Assembly: GCF_009829085.1 (NCBI RefSeq)
Contig: NZ_WUQY01000009.1
Location: forward strand, 42,730-106,729
Reading direction: 5' to 3'
From: Sphingobacterium bovisgrunnientis
GTDB taxonomy: Bacteria; Bacteroidota; Bacteroidia; Sphingobacteriales; Sphingobacteriaceae
DNA length: 64,000 nucleotides
Each line of letters starts with the position of its first letter. Within the stretch, counting starts at the first letter, position 1. The position numbers were made by a program, and so were the translations under genes. Positions 18,040 to 27,949 of the stretch are shown piece after piece. The notes under the pieces were generated by a model that was given only the letters and a program-made list of their open reading frames with translations, did no database searches and was not told where the DNA came from.

Positions 18040-18465
18040 ATGGCAGAAAACAAGACACAATTTACCGATGCAAACGTATTAGATTTCATCAATACGGTAG
18101 AAGATATTCAAAAACGCGAAGATAGCTTAGAATTAATTAATTTAATGGAAAAAGCTACGGGAGAAAAAGCTAAAATGTATGGATCATCCATCATAGGTTT
18201 TGGTAAATATCAGTATAAATATGACTCAGGACACAGCGGAGAAGCACCGCTTTTAGGATTTTCGCCACGCAAAGCTGCCATTTCACTTTACGTCTATACT
18301 GGAGCTGAAGAGCACAAGTACTTACTAGACGATCTCGGAAAGTTTAAAGTAGCCAAAGCCTGTATTTATATCAAGAAATTAAGTGATATCAATTTGGAAG
18401 CATTACAAAAATTGATGGAATCCTCAATTACTTTTATAAGCAAAACATACACACGAATTCAATAA
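18040..18465 (+). CDS. DUF1801-family protein
   Basis: A 141-residue single DUF1801 domain with TFTDANVL-like opening (QFTDANVLDFINTVEDIQKR), KAKMYGSSIIGFGKYQYKYD, SGEAPLLGFSPRKAAISLYV and the final KLSDINLEALQKLMESSI. The fold resembles iron chaperone frataxin-like YdhG members; no metal ligands can be asserted here. It ends the AHSA1/DUF1801 run. The only downstream hairpin has its T-run on the opposite strand and serves the converging TPR gene. Confidence 0.85.
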   Translation: MAENKTQFTDANVLDFINTVEDIQKREDSLELINLMEKATGEKAKMYGSSIIGFGKYQYKYDSGHSGEAPLLGFSPRKAAISLYVYTGAEEHKYLLDDLGKFKVAKACIYIKKLSDINLEALQKLMESSITFISKTYTRIQ

Positions 18466-18498
18466 AAAAAGACGAAATGCATTTACGCACTTCATCTT
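18463..18498 (-). terminator. Intrinsic terminator of the TPR gene
   Basis: On the minus strand, AAGATGAAGTGC (18498-18487) pairs with GCATTTCGTCTT (18480-18469), using two G-T pairs, with a six-base loop and then a T-run. On the plus strand those pairs become mismatches, so it acts mainly leftward. Confidence 0.75.
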
Positions 18499-18520
18499 CA
18501 TATTTAATTGTTGTTTGTTG

Positions 18521-19192
18521 TTATTTTAAAAGATCTCTGTAAACTTTTGCTTTTTTAAGCTCTGTTTGAATGTCCTTTCTATTCGCATCATAGCTTAATA
18601 CTTTCTCATAATCAGCCACCGCTTTAGTATAAGCATCAGTTGCGATTTGTTTGTTATAACCAGCAGCACCTGCTGTACCCTTCAAGATACCTAAATCTCT
18701 ATACGCTACCGCACGATTTTGATATAATTTGGCATCGCTAGCATTGATTGCGATTGCTTTAGTATAATCTGCTACAACAGATTGTAATAACTGCTCTTTT
18801 TGTGCAACTGTTAATTTAGAATCTTTTTCTACGGCTAAAGTATTGTTAGCTTTCGCTTTGTAATACAAGGCATTAGCATTTTTGGCATCAAGTGCGACTA
18901 CTTTGCCAAATGTATCTGCAGCTTTTTTGAAATCTGTAGATTGGAATTGCGAATACCCCAAAAGATAAAGTACATTAGGATCATTTGCTTCGGCAGGAAG
19001 TGCTTTTTGTAAATGCGTAACAGCCGATTTAAAATCACCATCCAATAATGCTTTTTGTCCCAAACGTACATTTGGATTTTTGTGTTCCTCTTGTTGTTGT
19101 GCAGATGCAGTTAATGCAAGCATCGCTAGAGCCAACGTTGAAAAGCCAATTTTCACTGATTTCAATCTGCTATTCAAATAATTAAAGTTCAT
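18521..19192 (-). CDS. Exported TPR-repeat protein
   Basis: A 223-residue protein with a signal peptide ending ALTASAQ (about residue 32) and then tetratricopeptide repeats. Examples are ALLDGDFKSAVTHLQKALP, PNVLYLLGYSQFQSTDFKKA, ANALYYKAKANNTLA and AKLYQNRAVAYRDLG. Such proteins act as periplasmic scaffolds, but no partner is indicated here. It is divergent from lon across a 312-base gap. Ala- and Lys-rich composition is normal for TPR proteins. Confidence 0.8.
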   Translation of the reverse strand: MNFNYLNSRLKSVKIGFSTLALAMLALTASAQQQEEHKNPNVRLGQKALLDGDFKSAVTHLQKALPAEANDPNVLYLLGYSQFQSTDFKKAADTFGKVVALDAKNANALYYKAKANNTLAVEKDSKLTVAQKEQLLQSVVADYTKAIAINASDAKLYQNRAVAYRDLGILKGTAGAAGYNKQIATDAYTKAVADYEKVLSYDANRKDIQTELKKAKVYRDLLK

Positions 19193-19504
19193 ATCGTGTA
19201 TTTTTAATTGTTTCTATCCTAATTAGAGTAAATTTGCCACATTAAGTTTAAGCCGTCAACAAATACTTATAAACATTTCCACATTCTACATGTTCTACAT
19301 CGAAAATATCCATTTCTAATTAATTTCTAAAACTGCCATCCAGCAATTATATTGCTGACGAAATAGCAGTAAACGCAATTCATATAGCACAAATGATACC
19401 AAATTTGTATTTGGCATTCCACTTGCAATATACTATAACGTATCACAAAGATTTAAAATATACATACAAATCTGACATCTTGTCGGAGAAGGAACAATAT
19501 ACAT
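19193..19504. promoter_or_regulatory. Divergent control region of the TPR gene and lon
   Basis: A 312-base AT-rich gap with no gene. It holds a near-perfect palindrome CAGCAATTATATTGCTG at 19341-19357 (7-bp arms, 3-base centre) and a second small one, CCAAAT-N4-ATTTGG, near 19400. Either could bind a regulator. No TAnnTTTG element is obvious for lon. Confidence 0.4.
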
Positions 19505-21976
19505 ATGAGCAAATTTAACACGTTCGACTTCAATCAAGCAATCCCCATTATCAATGAGGATACGGAATTTTTTCCACTATTGAGTCAGCAAGATGAAGAT
19601 GAAATGCGAAACGAAGATATACCTGAAATATTAGCTATCCTGCCGTTACGAAATACTGTTTTATTTCCTGGAGTAGTAATTCCTATTACTGTAGGACGTG
19701 ATAAATCCATTAAATTAGTCAAAGAAGCGTATAAAGGCGAAAAAACTATCGGCGTCGTATCCCAAAAAGATATGAGCGTCGAAGATCCTGATTTCGATCA
19801 ACTAAATAAAATTGGAACCGTAGCAAGTATTATTAAAGTGTTGCAAATGCCAGATGGTAATACTACTGTCATTATCCAAGGTAAACAACGTTTTAAACTG
19901 AATGAACTTGTTCAATCAGAGCCATATATCAAAGCTAAAGTAGAACGCTTTGCTGAAGAAAAGCCAAAAACGAGTAGTAAGGAATTCAAAGCATTGATTT
20001 CTTCGATAAAAGAATTGGCTTTACAAATTATACAATTATCTCCCAATCTTCCTTCGGAAGCTGGTATCGCGATCAAAAATATTGAAAGCCCTACTTTCTT
20101 GGTGAATTTCATTTCTTCAAATTTAGCCTTGGAACTTCAAGCTAAGCAAGAATTGTTGGAGATGAAAGATTTTGTCAAAAGAGCTAAACTTTTGTTAGAG
20201 CATTTGACAATGGAAGTCCAAATGTTGGAGCTTAAAAATCAGATTCAAAACAAAGTTCGCATTGATTTAGATAAGCAACAACGCGATTATTACTTAAATC
20301 AACAACTTAAGACTATTCAAGAAGAATTGGGTGGAAATACGCCTGATTTGGAAATCGAAAACTTAAGCGCTCGTGGTAAATCTAAGAAATGGCCAGAAGA
20401 TGTAAGCAAACATTTCTATAAAGAATTAGAAAAGTTGGCGCGTATCAATCCTGCTGCAGCTGATTATTCTGTGCAATTGAATTACCTTGAATTGCTGTTG
20501 GATTTACCTTGGGGTGAATTCACTAAAGATAAATTTGACTTAAATCGTGCGGTTAAGGTTTTAGATAAAGACCATTATGGTTTAGAAAAAGTGAAACAAC
20601 GTATTATCGAATATTTGGCGGTGTTAAAGCTGAAAAACGATATGAAAGCCCCTATTTTATGTCTTGTTGGCCCTCCGGGAGTTGGTAAGACGTCCTTAGG
20701 AAAATCAATTGCGAAAGCTTTGGGTCGTAAGTATACACGTATGGCGCTGGGTGGTGTTCGTGATGAAGCAGAAATCAGAGGTCACCGTAAAACATACATC
20801 GGTGCGATGCCGGGTCGTATTATTCAATCGTTGAAAAAAGCTGGAACTTCAAATCCTGTTTTTGTATTGGATGAAATCGATAAATTGGGTGCTGACTTCA
20901 AAGGTGATCCTTCATCTGCTTTATTGGAGGTATTAGATCCTGAGCAAAACACCAATTTCTACGATCATTATGTAGAAATGGAATACGATTTATCCAAAGT
21001 GATGTTTATCGCTACAGCGAATTCATTGAGCTCAATTCAGCCCGCATTATTGGATAGAATGGAAATCATCGAAGTGAACGGTTATACCATTGAAGAGAAA
21101 ATTGAGATTGCGAAGAAGCATTTATTACCAAAGCAACGAGAAATGCACGGCCTTGGTACGAAAGATGTTGCCTTGTCAGGAAAAATCATTGAGAAAGTAA
21201 TCGAAGAATACACACGTGAATCGGGAGTTCGGGGTTTAGAGAAAAAGATTGGTTCTATCGTACGTGGTGTCGCGACAAAAATCGTAATGGAGAAACCTTA
21301 TGCTGCAAACATTAATGCAGATATGGTCGAAGAGGTATTAGGCGCACCAATTTTTGATAAAGATATCTACGAAAATAACGATGTAGCTGGTGTCGTAACA
21401 GGATTGGCATGGACCGCTGTAGGTGGCGATATTCTTTTCATCGAATCAAGCTTGAGTCCAGGCAAAGGAAAATTAAGTTTGACTGGTAATTTGGGGGACG
21501 TGATGAAAGAGTCTGCATCAATTGCAATGGCATATTTGCGTTCGCATGCAGATGAATTTGGTATTAATTACAAAGTATTTGATACGTGGGATGTGAATAT
21601 TCACGTACCAGCAGGAGCTACACCAAAAGACGGTCCTTCTGCCGGTATCACCATGTTGACAGCGTTGACTTCTTTATTTACGCAGCGTAAAGTGAAAGAA
21701 AAATTGGCGATGACAGGTGAAATTACATTACGTGGAAAAGTTCTTCCTGTAGGTGGTATCAAAGAAAAGATTTTGGCAGCAAAACGCGCTAACATCAAAG
21801 AAATCATTCTTTGTAAATCCAATCAAAAAGATATTTTGGAAATCAAAGAAGATTACATTAAAGACATGAATTTCCATTACGTAACTGAAATGTCGGAGGT
21901 TATAAATCTAGCTCTGACAAAAAATAAGGTTAAAAATCCAAAAGACATCGAAAGATTCTTGGAAGAAAAGAAATAA
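19505..21976 (+). CDS. lon: ATP-dependent protease Lon
   Basis: Cytoplasmic AAA+ serine protease that degrades damaged and regulatory proteins. The N-terminal substrate-binding domain has [17 protein letters not shown]. The ATPase domain has Walker [10 protein letters not shown] at about 389-397, the Lon signature [20 protein letters not shown] and Walker [11 protein letters not shown]. The protease domain carries the catalytic Ser712 in [10 protein letters not shown] and the Lys in [13 protein letters not shown]. At 823 residues it is full length. A terminator follows directly. The upstream palindromes may bear on stress control, but no known heat-shock operator was recognised. Confidence 0.97.
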   Translation: MSKFNTFDFNQAIPIINEDTEFFPLLSQQDEDEMRNEDIPEILAILPLRNTVLFPGVVIPITVGRDKSIKLVKEAYKGEKTIGVVSQKDMSVEDPDFDQLNKIGTVASIIKVLQMPDGNTTVIIQGKQRFKLNELVQSEPYIKAKVERFAEEKPKTSSKEFKALISSIKELALQIIQLSPNLPSEAGIAIKNIESPTFLVNFISSNLALELQAKQELLEMKDFVKRAKLLLEHLTMEVQMLELKNQIQNKVRIDLDKQQRDYYLNQQLKTIQEELGGNTPDLEIENLSARGKSKKWPEDVSKHFYKELEKLARINPAAADYSVQLNYLELLLDLPWGEFTKDKFDLNRAVKVLDKDHYGLEKVKQRIIEYLAVLKLKNDMKAPILCLVGPPGVGKTSLGKSIAKALGRKYTRMALGGVRDEAEIRGHRKTYIGAMPGRIIQSLKKAGTSNPVFVLDEIDKLGADFKGDPSSALLEVLDPEQNTNFYDHYVEMEYDLSKVMFIATANSLSSIQPALLDRMEIIEVNGYTIEEKIEIAKKHLLPKQREMHGLGTKDVALSGKIIEKVIEEYTRESGVRGLEKKIGSIVRGVATKIVMEKPYAANINADMVEEVLGAPIFDKDIYENNDVAGVVTGLAWTAVGGDILFIESSLSPGKGKLSLTGNLGDVMKESASIAMAYLRSHADEFGINYKVFDTWDVNIHVPAGATPKDGPSAGITMLTALTSLFTQRKVKEKLAMTGEITLRGKVLPVGGIKEKILAAKRANIKEIILCKSNQKDILEIKEDYIKDMNFHYVTEMSEVINLALTKNKVKNPKDIERFLEEKK

Positions 21977-21998
21977 ACACAAAATTCGCTGATACATG

Positions 21999-22029
21999 AA
22001 GCGTTATTCCAAAAGAATAACGCTTTTTT
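21999..22029 (+). terminator. Intrinsic terminator after lon
   Basis: An 11-bp stem AAGCGTTATTC/GAATAACGCTT (21999-22009 with 22015-22025) is followed by TTTT. Confidence 0.85.
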
Positions 22030-22068
22030 GTTGCTTTTGACTATCTTCGATTCAATAAAGCTATTTTT

Positions 22069-23577
22069 ATGAATACATACGAATACATTTCTATCGGTTT
22101 ATATATGTTATTAATGATCCTTATAGGATTTTATTCGTACGCAAAGACTAAAAACAGTTCGGATGATTTTCTGATTGGCGGCAGAAAAATGGGCGCAGTA
22201 GTCACTGCTTTATCCGCAGGTGCTGCAGACATGAGCGGTTGGCTATTGATGGGAGTGCCAGGAGCGGTGTATTTGTCTGGTATTTCAGCTACATGGATAG
22301 CCATAGGATTGACCATTGGAGCTTATTTAAATTATGTACTCATCGCACCAAGACTGAGAGTTTACACCGAAATATCGAATAATTCAATTACTCTACCCGT
22401 TTTCTTTGAAAATCGATTTAAAGACAAATCGCAATTACTCAAAATCGTGGCTAGTATCCTAATTCTCGTATTCTTCACGCTTTATACCTCAGCAGGGATG
22501 GTTTCGGGAGGAAGATTGTTTGAATCTGCTTTTGGAATGGATTACAGCACTGGACTCATTGTCACGAGCTTCGTGGTCGTATTATACACATTTCTTGGTG
22601 GTTTTCTAGCAGTTAGTCTAACAGATTTTGTGCAGGGAACGATTATGTTAATTGCCCTACTTCTAGTTCCTGCCGTAATGTTAATGGATCTTGATGGATT
22701 TACTAATACATTGCGTATTATCGAAGCTAAAAATTCATTTTACTTAGATATATTAAAAGGAAGTTCAGTCGTAAGTATTATTTCATTGCTTGCATGGGGA
22801 TTAGGTTATTTTGGACAACCACATATTTTGGTGCGTTTTATGGCTATTAATGATGTAAGGGAATTAACCAAGGCACGACGTGTTGGAATCGGCTGGATGA
22901 TTTTCACGGTTGGTGGAGCTATTCTTGTTGGATTATTTGCAATTGCTTATATGTCCGCCCAGTTACCCGAAAAAATGGCATTTTTTGATGGTTCTAAAGA
23001 AAATGCGGAAACTGTTTTTATATTTTTCTCCCGTTACTTGTTTCATCCATTGATTGGAGGATTTTTACTTTCCGCGATTTTAGCTGCCGTTATGAGTACT
23101 ATTTCTTCGCAATTATTAGTGACTTCGAGCTCGATGACAGAAGATATCTACAAAGCGTTTATCAGACGAGATGCAAGCTCAAAACATTTGTTAATCATTA
23201 GTAGAATAGCTGTTTTATTAGTCGCAATTGTAGCCTTTTTACTTTCCTTAACACCAAAAGATAGCATTCTTAATCTTGTAGGAAATGCATGGGCTGGTTT
23301 TGCTGCCGCGTTTGGACCGTTAATTATTCTTTCGCTATTTTGGAAAAACACAACTACGCAAGGCGCATTGACAGGAATGATACTGGGTGCTTTGACCGTA
23401 TTGGGATGGGTTTATATTCCACATAATTTCAAAGAATTGTATGAAATCATTCCTGGATTTGCAATTAGCTTTGTCGCAACAATTGTGGTGTCTTTATTTA
23501 CGAAAAAAGAAAATACTGATATTGATAAAGAATTTATAGAAATGGAAGATATAATCCACAGCCATAAATCTAAATAA
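22069..23577 (+). CDS. putP: Sodium/proline symporter
   Basis: Member of the sodium:solute symporter family, with about 13 hydrophobic helices over 502 residues. PutP-type features are FLIGGRKMGAVVTALSAGAADMSGW-like first helices, the sodium-site region around GAADMSGWLLMGVPGAVYLSG, WGLGYFGQPHILVRFMAI and the late ILAAVMSTISSQLLVTSS. Proline import with Na+ is the expected role; other amino acids or carboxylates are possible for divergent members. It is flanked by lon and a T9SS-tail gene and appears monocistronic. Confidence 0.88.
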   Translation: MNTYEYISIGLYMLLMILIGFYSYAKTKNSSDDFLIGGRKMGAVVTALSAGAADMSGWLLMGVPGAVYLSGISATWIAIGLTIGAYLNYVLIAPRLRVYTEISNNSITLPVFFENRFKDKSQLLKIVASILILVFFTLYTSAGMVSGGRLFESAFGMDYSTGLIVTSFVVVLYTFLGGFLAVSLTDFVQGTIMLIALLLVPAVMLMDLDGFTNTLRIIEAKNSFYLDILKGSSVVSIISLLAWGLGYFGQPHILVRFMAINDVRELTKARRVGIGWMIFTVGGAILVGLFAIAYMSAQLPEKMAFFDGSKENAETVFIFFSRYLFHPLIGGFLLSAILAAVMSTISSQLLVTSSSMTEDIYKAFIRRDASSKHLLIISRIAVLLVAIVAFLLSLTPKDSILNLVGNAWAGFAAAFGPLIILSLFWKNTTTQGALTGMILGALTVLGWVYIPHNFKELYEIIPGFAISFVATIVVSLFTKKENTDIDKEFIEMEDIIHSHKSK

Positions 23578-23594
23578 GAAAGATAAATGTAATT

Positions 23595-24014
23595 TTATTT
23601 AATGGAAATACGTTTTACAATAGTTTCAGATCCCGAAGCTACGCGCAAGAAATAAAAGCCTGGAGTGACTTTTTCATTCGTATCAAAAAGATGATTCTGA
23701 TTGCCCTCATCTAGATTACCGTTGAACAGATGCAAAACTTCATTTCCCAAAGCATCCATTAATTTGATTGTTACAGAAGATTGCTTAGCCAAATTAAATG
23801 AAACAACGATTTGTTCAACCACGGGATTATAAGAAGCTTTCACATTGGTAATCAATTTGTCGGCGGTTTCTTTTTCTCTATCTATTGACATTGAAGCATC
23901 AACGGGCAAAGAATTTGCATAAACAGCAGAACCGAATAACCCAAAAGAGAATATGGCTAGAGCAAGTACTCTAACTTTCAACATATTACCAACTTTTAAA
24001 TTAATTCTATTCAT
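23595..24014 (-). CDS. Small T9SS type A sorting-domain protein
   Basis: A 139-residue protein with an N-terminal signal peptide (hydrophobic VLALAIFSFGLFGSAVYAN) and a short spacer. A C-terminal domain of about 85 residues has the type IX secretion sorting pattern: VKASYNPVVEQIVVSFNLAK, VTIKLMDALGNEVLHLF, NQNHLFDTNEKVTPGFYFLRV and the final ETIVKRISIK. Normally this tail ends a much larger exported protein; here almost nothing precedes it. It may be a remnant or a genuine small surface protein. A Met at residue 11 is an alternative start. Confidence 0.75.
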   Translation of the reverse strand: MNRINLKVGNMLKVRVLALAIFSFGLFGSAVYANSLPVDASMSIDREKETADKLITNVKASYNPVVEQIVVSFNLAKQSSVTIKLMDALGNEVLHLFNGNLDEGNQNHLFDTNEKVTPGFYFLRVASGSETIVKRISIK

Positions 24015-24085
24015 CTTCTCTATTCGACAATTAATGATGGTTGTGGTTTAAGATTGAATTTTTTTTATTCATTTAATCGATATTA

Positions 24086-24093
24086 CAAATGTA
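24086..24093 (-). promoter_or_regulatory. -7 element for the T9SS-tail gene
   Basis: TACATTTG on the minus strand matches TAnnTTTG exactly, about 72 bases upstream of the ATG. No clear -33 TTTG is seen. Support is moderate. Confidence 0.35.
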
Positions 24094-24230
24094 ACTCGAT
24101 TTTGGTTATCAGGAGTTAAAAATAAATATTTTTTTTGAACAATTAACAATTTTTAACAAGATTATTCGTTATGTCGAATAATTGCTATAAATTGGCTACC
24201 GAAATAAATATTATTAGATAGAAAAAATAT

Positions 24231-26174
24231 ATGGGCTCCCACCATAATCCACACTTGAATCGGCTCAGTGGAGCAGGTTTATTAATTTCCCTAGGCATTA
24301 TTTTCGGTGATATCGGTACTTCACCATTATATGTTTTCAAAGCTATTTTCAACAACAATATTATTAACAAGGAATTGGTTATAGGCTGTGTTTCCTGTGT
24401 ATTGTGGACATTGACAATTCAGACAACAATTAAGTATGTCCTTATTACATTAAATGCAGACAATAAGGGCGAAGGAGGAATATTATCCCTTTACTCGCTC
24501 GTGCGACGTAAAGCGAAATGGCTTATTATTCCTGCTATTGTAGGTGCCTCCACGCTGTTAGCGGATGGCATGATTACCCCTGCTATTACCATTTCGTCTG
24601 CAATCGAGGGTCTTGCAATTTTTAATCCAGACATTCCTACAGTACCAATCGTTATTGCAATTATATCTTGTCTATTTTTGATTCAGCGTTTTGGGACTTC
24701 AATTGTAGGTCGAGTATTTGGCCCACTAATGTTGGTTTGGTTTAGTGTTATTGGGATTCTTGGTTTTAATGCTATTGATCATGCTCCAGAAATATTAAAA
24801 GCTATCAATCCTTATTATGCATTACAAACCATAATCCACTACCCTAATGCCTTATTTATAATTGGCGCTATATTCTTGTGTACTACCGGTGCAGAAGCCT
24901 TGTATTCGGATATGGGACACTGTGGAAAGGATAATATCCGTGTAAGTTGGATATTCGTTAAATTAACCCTCATTTTAAATTATTTTGGACAAGGCGCGTG
25001 GTTGATTGCACATGATGGTCAATCTATCGGAGAAATGAATCCATTTTATTCCATTATGCCAGAATGGTTTTTAGTATATGGAATTGCAATTGCGACAATC
25101 GCTGCTGTCATCGCCAGTCAAGCCATGATAACAGGATCATTTACATTAATATCTGAAGCTGTAAGATTGAATATATGGCCGAAGGTTAGCATTCGGTATC
25201 CAAGTAATCAAAAAGGGCAATTATACGTTCCATCCATAAATTTGATATTATTTATTGGCTGTATGCTGATAATTTTCGTATTCGAAAAATCCAGTAATAT
25301 GGAGGCCGCTTATGGATTGGCAATCAATTTAACGTTTTTGTCTACGACAATCTTAATGATCTTCTTCATGTTGAGACGTAGAATCAACAAACTGTTGATC
25401 GGAGTTTTTGCTGTTGTGTACTTTACCATAGAAGTAACTTTTCTCTTTGGTAATGGCGTTAAGATTACGCATGGAGGATGGTTGACACTACTTCTTGCAG
25501 CAAGTATATTTATAATTATGTATGCATGGTTTAGAGCGCGTAAAATTAAAAATGAATTTGTCCGTTTTGTAGCGATAGACGAGTATTTCCCTATTATTGA
25601 TGAGCTCAGTAAAGATCGTTCGGTGCCAACATTTGCGTCTCAACTGGTATATCTAACTAGTGCAAATAACAAACATGAAATTGAAGCTAAAGTCATCTAT
25701 TCCATTTTAAATAAAAAACCAAAACGCGCTGATGTATATTGGTTTGTTCACGTAGATGTGACTGATGCACCTCACGGTAGAGAATATACGGTGGAACAAT
25801 TAATTCCAGGCAAATTAATTCGAATAGATTTCAAATTAGGATTTCGGGAAGAACAACGCGTGAGTTTACTTTTCCGAAAAGTTGTGGAAGATATGGTTCA
25901 AAAAGGCGAAGTAGACATCATCAGTCAATACGACACGCTTAAGAAACACAAAATTCCGGGAGATTTCAACTTTGTCGTATTGGAGAAGGTATTTACCAAA
26001 ACTTCTGCTTTGACTTGGCCAAATCGTATTGTAATGGAAATCTACAAAATTCTACGCCGATTCAGTTTAAGTGAAGAAAAGGGCTTTGGTTTAGACAGCA
26101 GTTTTGTAACACTGGAAAGAGTTCCGCTTAATATTCCGACAACAGAGAATATTCGACTTCATCGAACTAATTAA
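24231..26174 (+). CDS. kup: KUP-family potassium transporter
   Basis: A 647-residue K+ uptake protein with about 12 membrane helices and a cytoplasmic C-terminal domain. Family marks are GIIFGDIGTSPLYVFKAIF near the start, NADNKGEGGILSLYSLV, LADGMITPAITISSAIEG, TGAEALYSDMGHCG and SQAMITGSFTLISEAVRL. The C-terminal region with FVHVDVTDAPHGREYTV is the usual KUP cytoplasmic tail. The length is standard. The gene ends within a bidirectional terminator shared with the converging permease. Confidence 0.95.
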   Translation: MGSHHNPHLNRLSGAGLLISLGIIFGDIGTSPLYVFKAIFNNNIINKELVIGCVSCVLWTLTIQTTIKYVLITLNADNKGEGGILSLYSLVRRKAKWLIIPAIVGASTLLADGMITPAITISSAIEGLAIFNPDIPTVPIVIAIISCLFLIQRFGTSIVGRVFGPLMLVWFSVIGILGFNAIDHAPEILKAINPYYALQTIIHYPNALFIIGAIFLCTTGAEALYSDMGHCGKDNIRVSWIFVKLTLILNYFGQGAWLIAHDGQSIGEMNPFYSIMPEWFLVYGIAIATIAAVIASQAMITGSFTLISEAVRLNIWPKVSIRYPSNQKGQLYVPSINLILFIGCMLIIFVFEKSSNMEAAYGLAINLTFLSTTILMIFFMLRRRINKLLIGVFAVVYFTIEVTFLFGNGVKITHGGWLTLLLAASIFIIMYAWFRARKIKNEFVRFVAIDEYFPIIDELSKDRSVPTFASQLVYLTSANNKHEIEAKVIYSILNKKPKRADVYWFVHVDVTDAPHGREYTVEQLIPGKLIRIDFKLGFREEQRVSLLFRKVVEDMVQKGEVDIISQYDTLKKHKIPGDFNFVVLEKVFTKTSALTWPNRIVMEIYKILRRFSLSEEKGFGLDSSFVTLERVPLNIPTTENIRLHRTN

Positions 26175-26218
26175 AATAATACAGCCACTCTTTCTGAAGT
26201 GGCTGTATTATTTTAATT
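26169..26218. terminator. Bidirectional terminator between kup and the permease
   Basis: A 21-bp perfect stem (26169-26189 with 26198-26218) has an eight-base loop and AT-rich outer parts. It includes the kup stop codon. Confidence 0.95.
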
Positions 26219-26235
26219 CTTTGTGTAAATTTCTT

Positions 26236-27921
26236 TTATTCCTGTGTTCTTAATTTTGAATTTTTGTACCCATACATAAAGTAGATTACCAATCCAATCG
26301 CTAACCAAATTATAAATATAAACCAATTACTGGCACCTAACTCTGTCATCAGATACAGGTTAACCAATATACCAATCACTGGAAGCAGTGAAAAATTATG
26401 TTTATAAGAAAGAATACTCATGGTTAACCAAGTCAGCCAGAATATTACCACGAGCGATTTATGTAAAATAACTTCCGAAGCACCCAAAGTTTTCCATTCT
26501 GCCAAGCTATCTTGACCATACAAATACATCAACCCTATTCCCACAATAAAACTCAATCCGACTATATATTTTCCATTGACGTAAGGCACTTTAAATTTAG
26601 ACTTCGCAGAAAGCCCCGATTTATCCATATAAAGTACACCTGCACAAACTAATATAAAAGCAAAGAATGTCCCTACTGAAGTCAAATCCACAAAGAAATC
26701 CATTTTGAAAAATAATGCTGGAATTGCTACCACAAAACCTGTAACAATTGTAGCAAACGATGGAGTTTTATATTTGGGATGGATTGTAGCGAATTTTTTC
26801 CACAATAAACCATCGCGACTCATCGTCATCCAAATGCGCGGCTGTGCCAATTGGAATACCAATAATGCACTAGTAATAGCAATTACAGATGTTACTGAAA
26901 TAATTCCTGCCATATGGTCAAACCCAACATATTGGAAAACATAGGCCAATGGATCTTTCACATTCAATTCAGTATAATTAACCATTCCTGTCAAAACCAA
27001 AGTAATCAACACATATAAGACAGCGCAAATTACCAAACAATAAATCATCGCTCTTGGCAGGTCACGTTGTGGATTTTTACACTCTTCAGCCGTAGTCGAA
27101 ATCGAGTCAAAACCAATGAAAGCAAAGAAAACAGCTGCAACACCACTCATCACACCTCCAAGTCCGTTGGGTGCGAATGGTGTCCAGTTTTCTGGTTTGA
27201 CGAAGAAAAGACCTCCAAAGATTACAGCCAATATTATCCCAATCTTAACGATAACCATAATATTACTTGCTCGTTGTGATTCTTTTATTCCAATATAAAC
27301 CAACCACGTCACCAATACGGTGATTAACCCTGCTGGCATATCAAAAATGATAGGTATCTCTCCTATTTTAGGCGCAGTTTCATATGCTTGCAAAGCGATT
27401 TTGTCAATTCCAGTCAATTTATCAACGCCTACTTCAAGCATTTTTGCGTGCGCTTCTGTGGCATATCCCGGAGCCATTGTCATCCATTTGGGGAGATGTA
27501 TCCCAAATCCTTCGAGCATTGACACAAAATATTGCGACCATGAAATAGCGACTACCATATTGGAAACCGCATATTCTAAAACCAATGCCCATCCAATAAT
27601 CCATGCAAATAATTCGCCGAAGGCCACATATGCGTAAGTGTAAGCAGATCCTGAAACTGGAACTGTACTTGCAAACTGAGCATAAGAAAGTGCTGTAAAA
27701 ACACAAGCAAAGGCAACAAAAACGAATAACATCGATACGGCAGGGCCACCATTATATGACGCCAAACCAATTGTACTAAAAATCCCAGCACCGACGATAG
27801 CAGCTATTCCCAACGAAACCAAATCCCGAACACCTAATATTTTAGCTAGTCCACTACCTTTAGTCTCTGCATCAAGTAGTATCTGGTCAACACTTTTCTT
27901 TTTGAAAAGTTGGTTTTTCAT
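26236..27921 (-). CDS. APC-superfamily amino acid permease
   Basis: A 561-residue transporter with 12 or more helices of the cationic amino acid transporter type (YfnA/CAT-like). Marks are LVSLGIAAIVGAGIFSTIG, the first substrate-site helix, FVAFACVFTALSYAQFAS, VPVSGSAYTYAYVAFGE, FFAFIGFDSISTTAEEC and NPQRDLPRAMI. Import of amino acids with a cation is expected; the exact substrate cannot be read. It is longer than typical bacterial members because of a loop between the third and fourth helix regions (residues about 150-190). An AcpH-like gene lies 28 bases upstream on the same strand, so the two may share a transcript. Confidence 0.9.
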   Translation of the reverse strand: MKNQLFKKKSVDQILLDAETKGSGLAKILGVRDLVSLGIAAIVGAGIFSTIGLASYNGGPAVSMLFVFVAFACVFTALSYAQFASTVPVSGSAYTYAYVAFGELFAWIIGWALVLEYAVSNMVVAISWSQYFVSMLEGFGIHLPKWMTMAPGYATEAHAKMLEVGVDKLTGIDKIALQAYETAPKIGEIPIIFDMPAGLITVLVTWLVYIGIKESQRASNIMVIVKIGIILAVIFGGLFFVKPENWTPFAPNGLGGVMSGVAAVFFAFIGFDSISTTAEECKNPQRDLPRAMIYCLVICAVLYVLITLVLTGMVNYTELNVKDPLAYVFQYVGFDHMAGIISVTSVIAITSALLVFQLAQPRIWMTMSRDGLLWKKFATIHPKYKTPSFATIVTGFVVAIPALFFKMDFFVDLTSVGTFFAFILVCAGVLYMDKSGLSAKSKFKVPYVNGKYIVGLSFIVGIGLMYLYGQDSLAEWKTLGASEVILHKSLVVIFWLTWLTMSILSYKHNFSLLPVIGILVNLYLMTELGASNWFIFIIWLAIGLVIYFMYGYKNSKLRTQE

Positions 27922-27949
27922 ATAATTAATATTTTGGTCATTAAAACTT

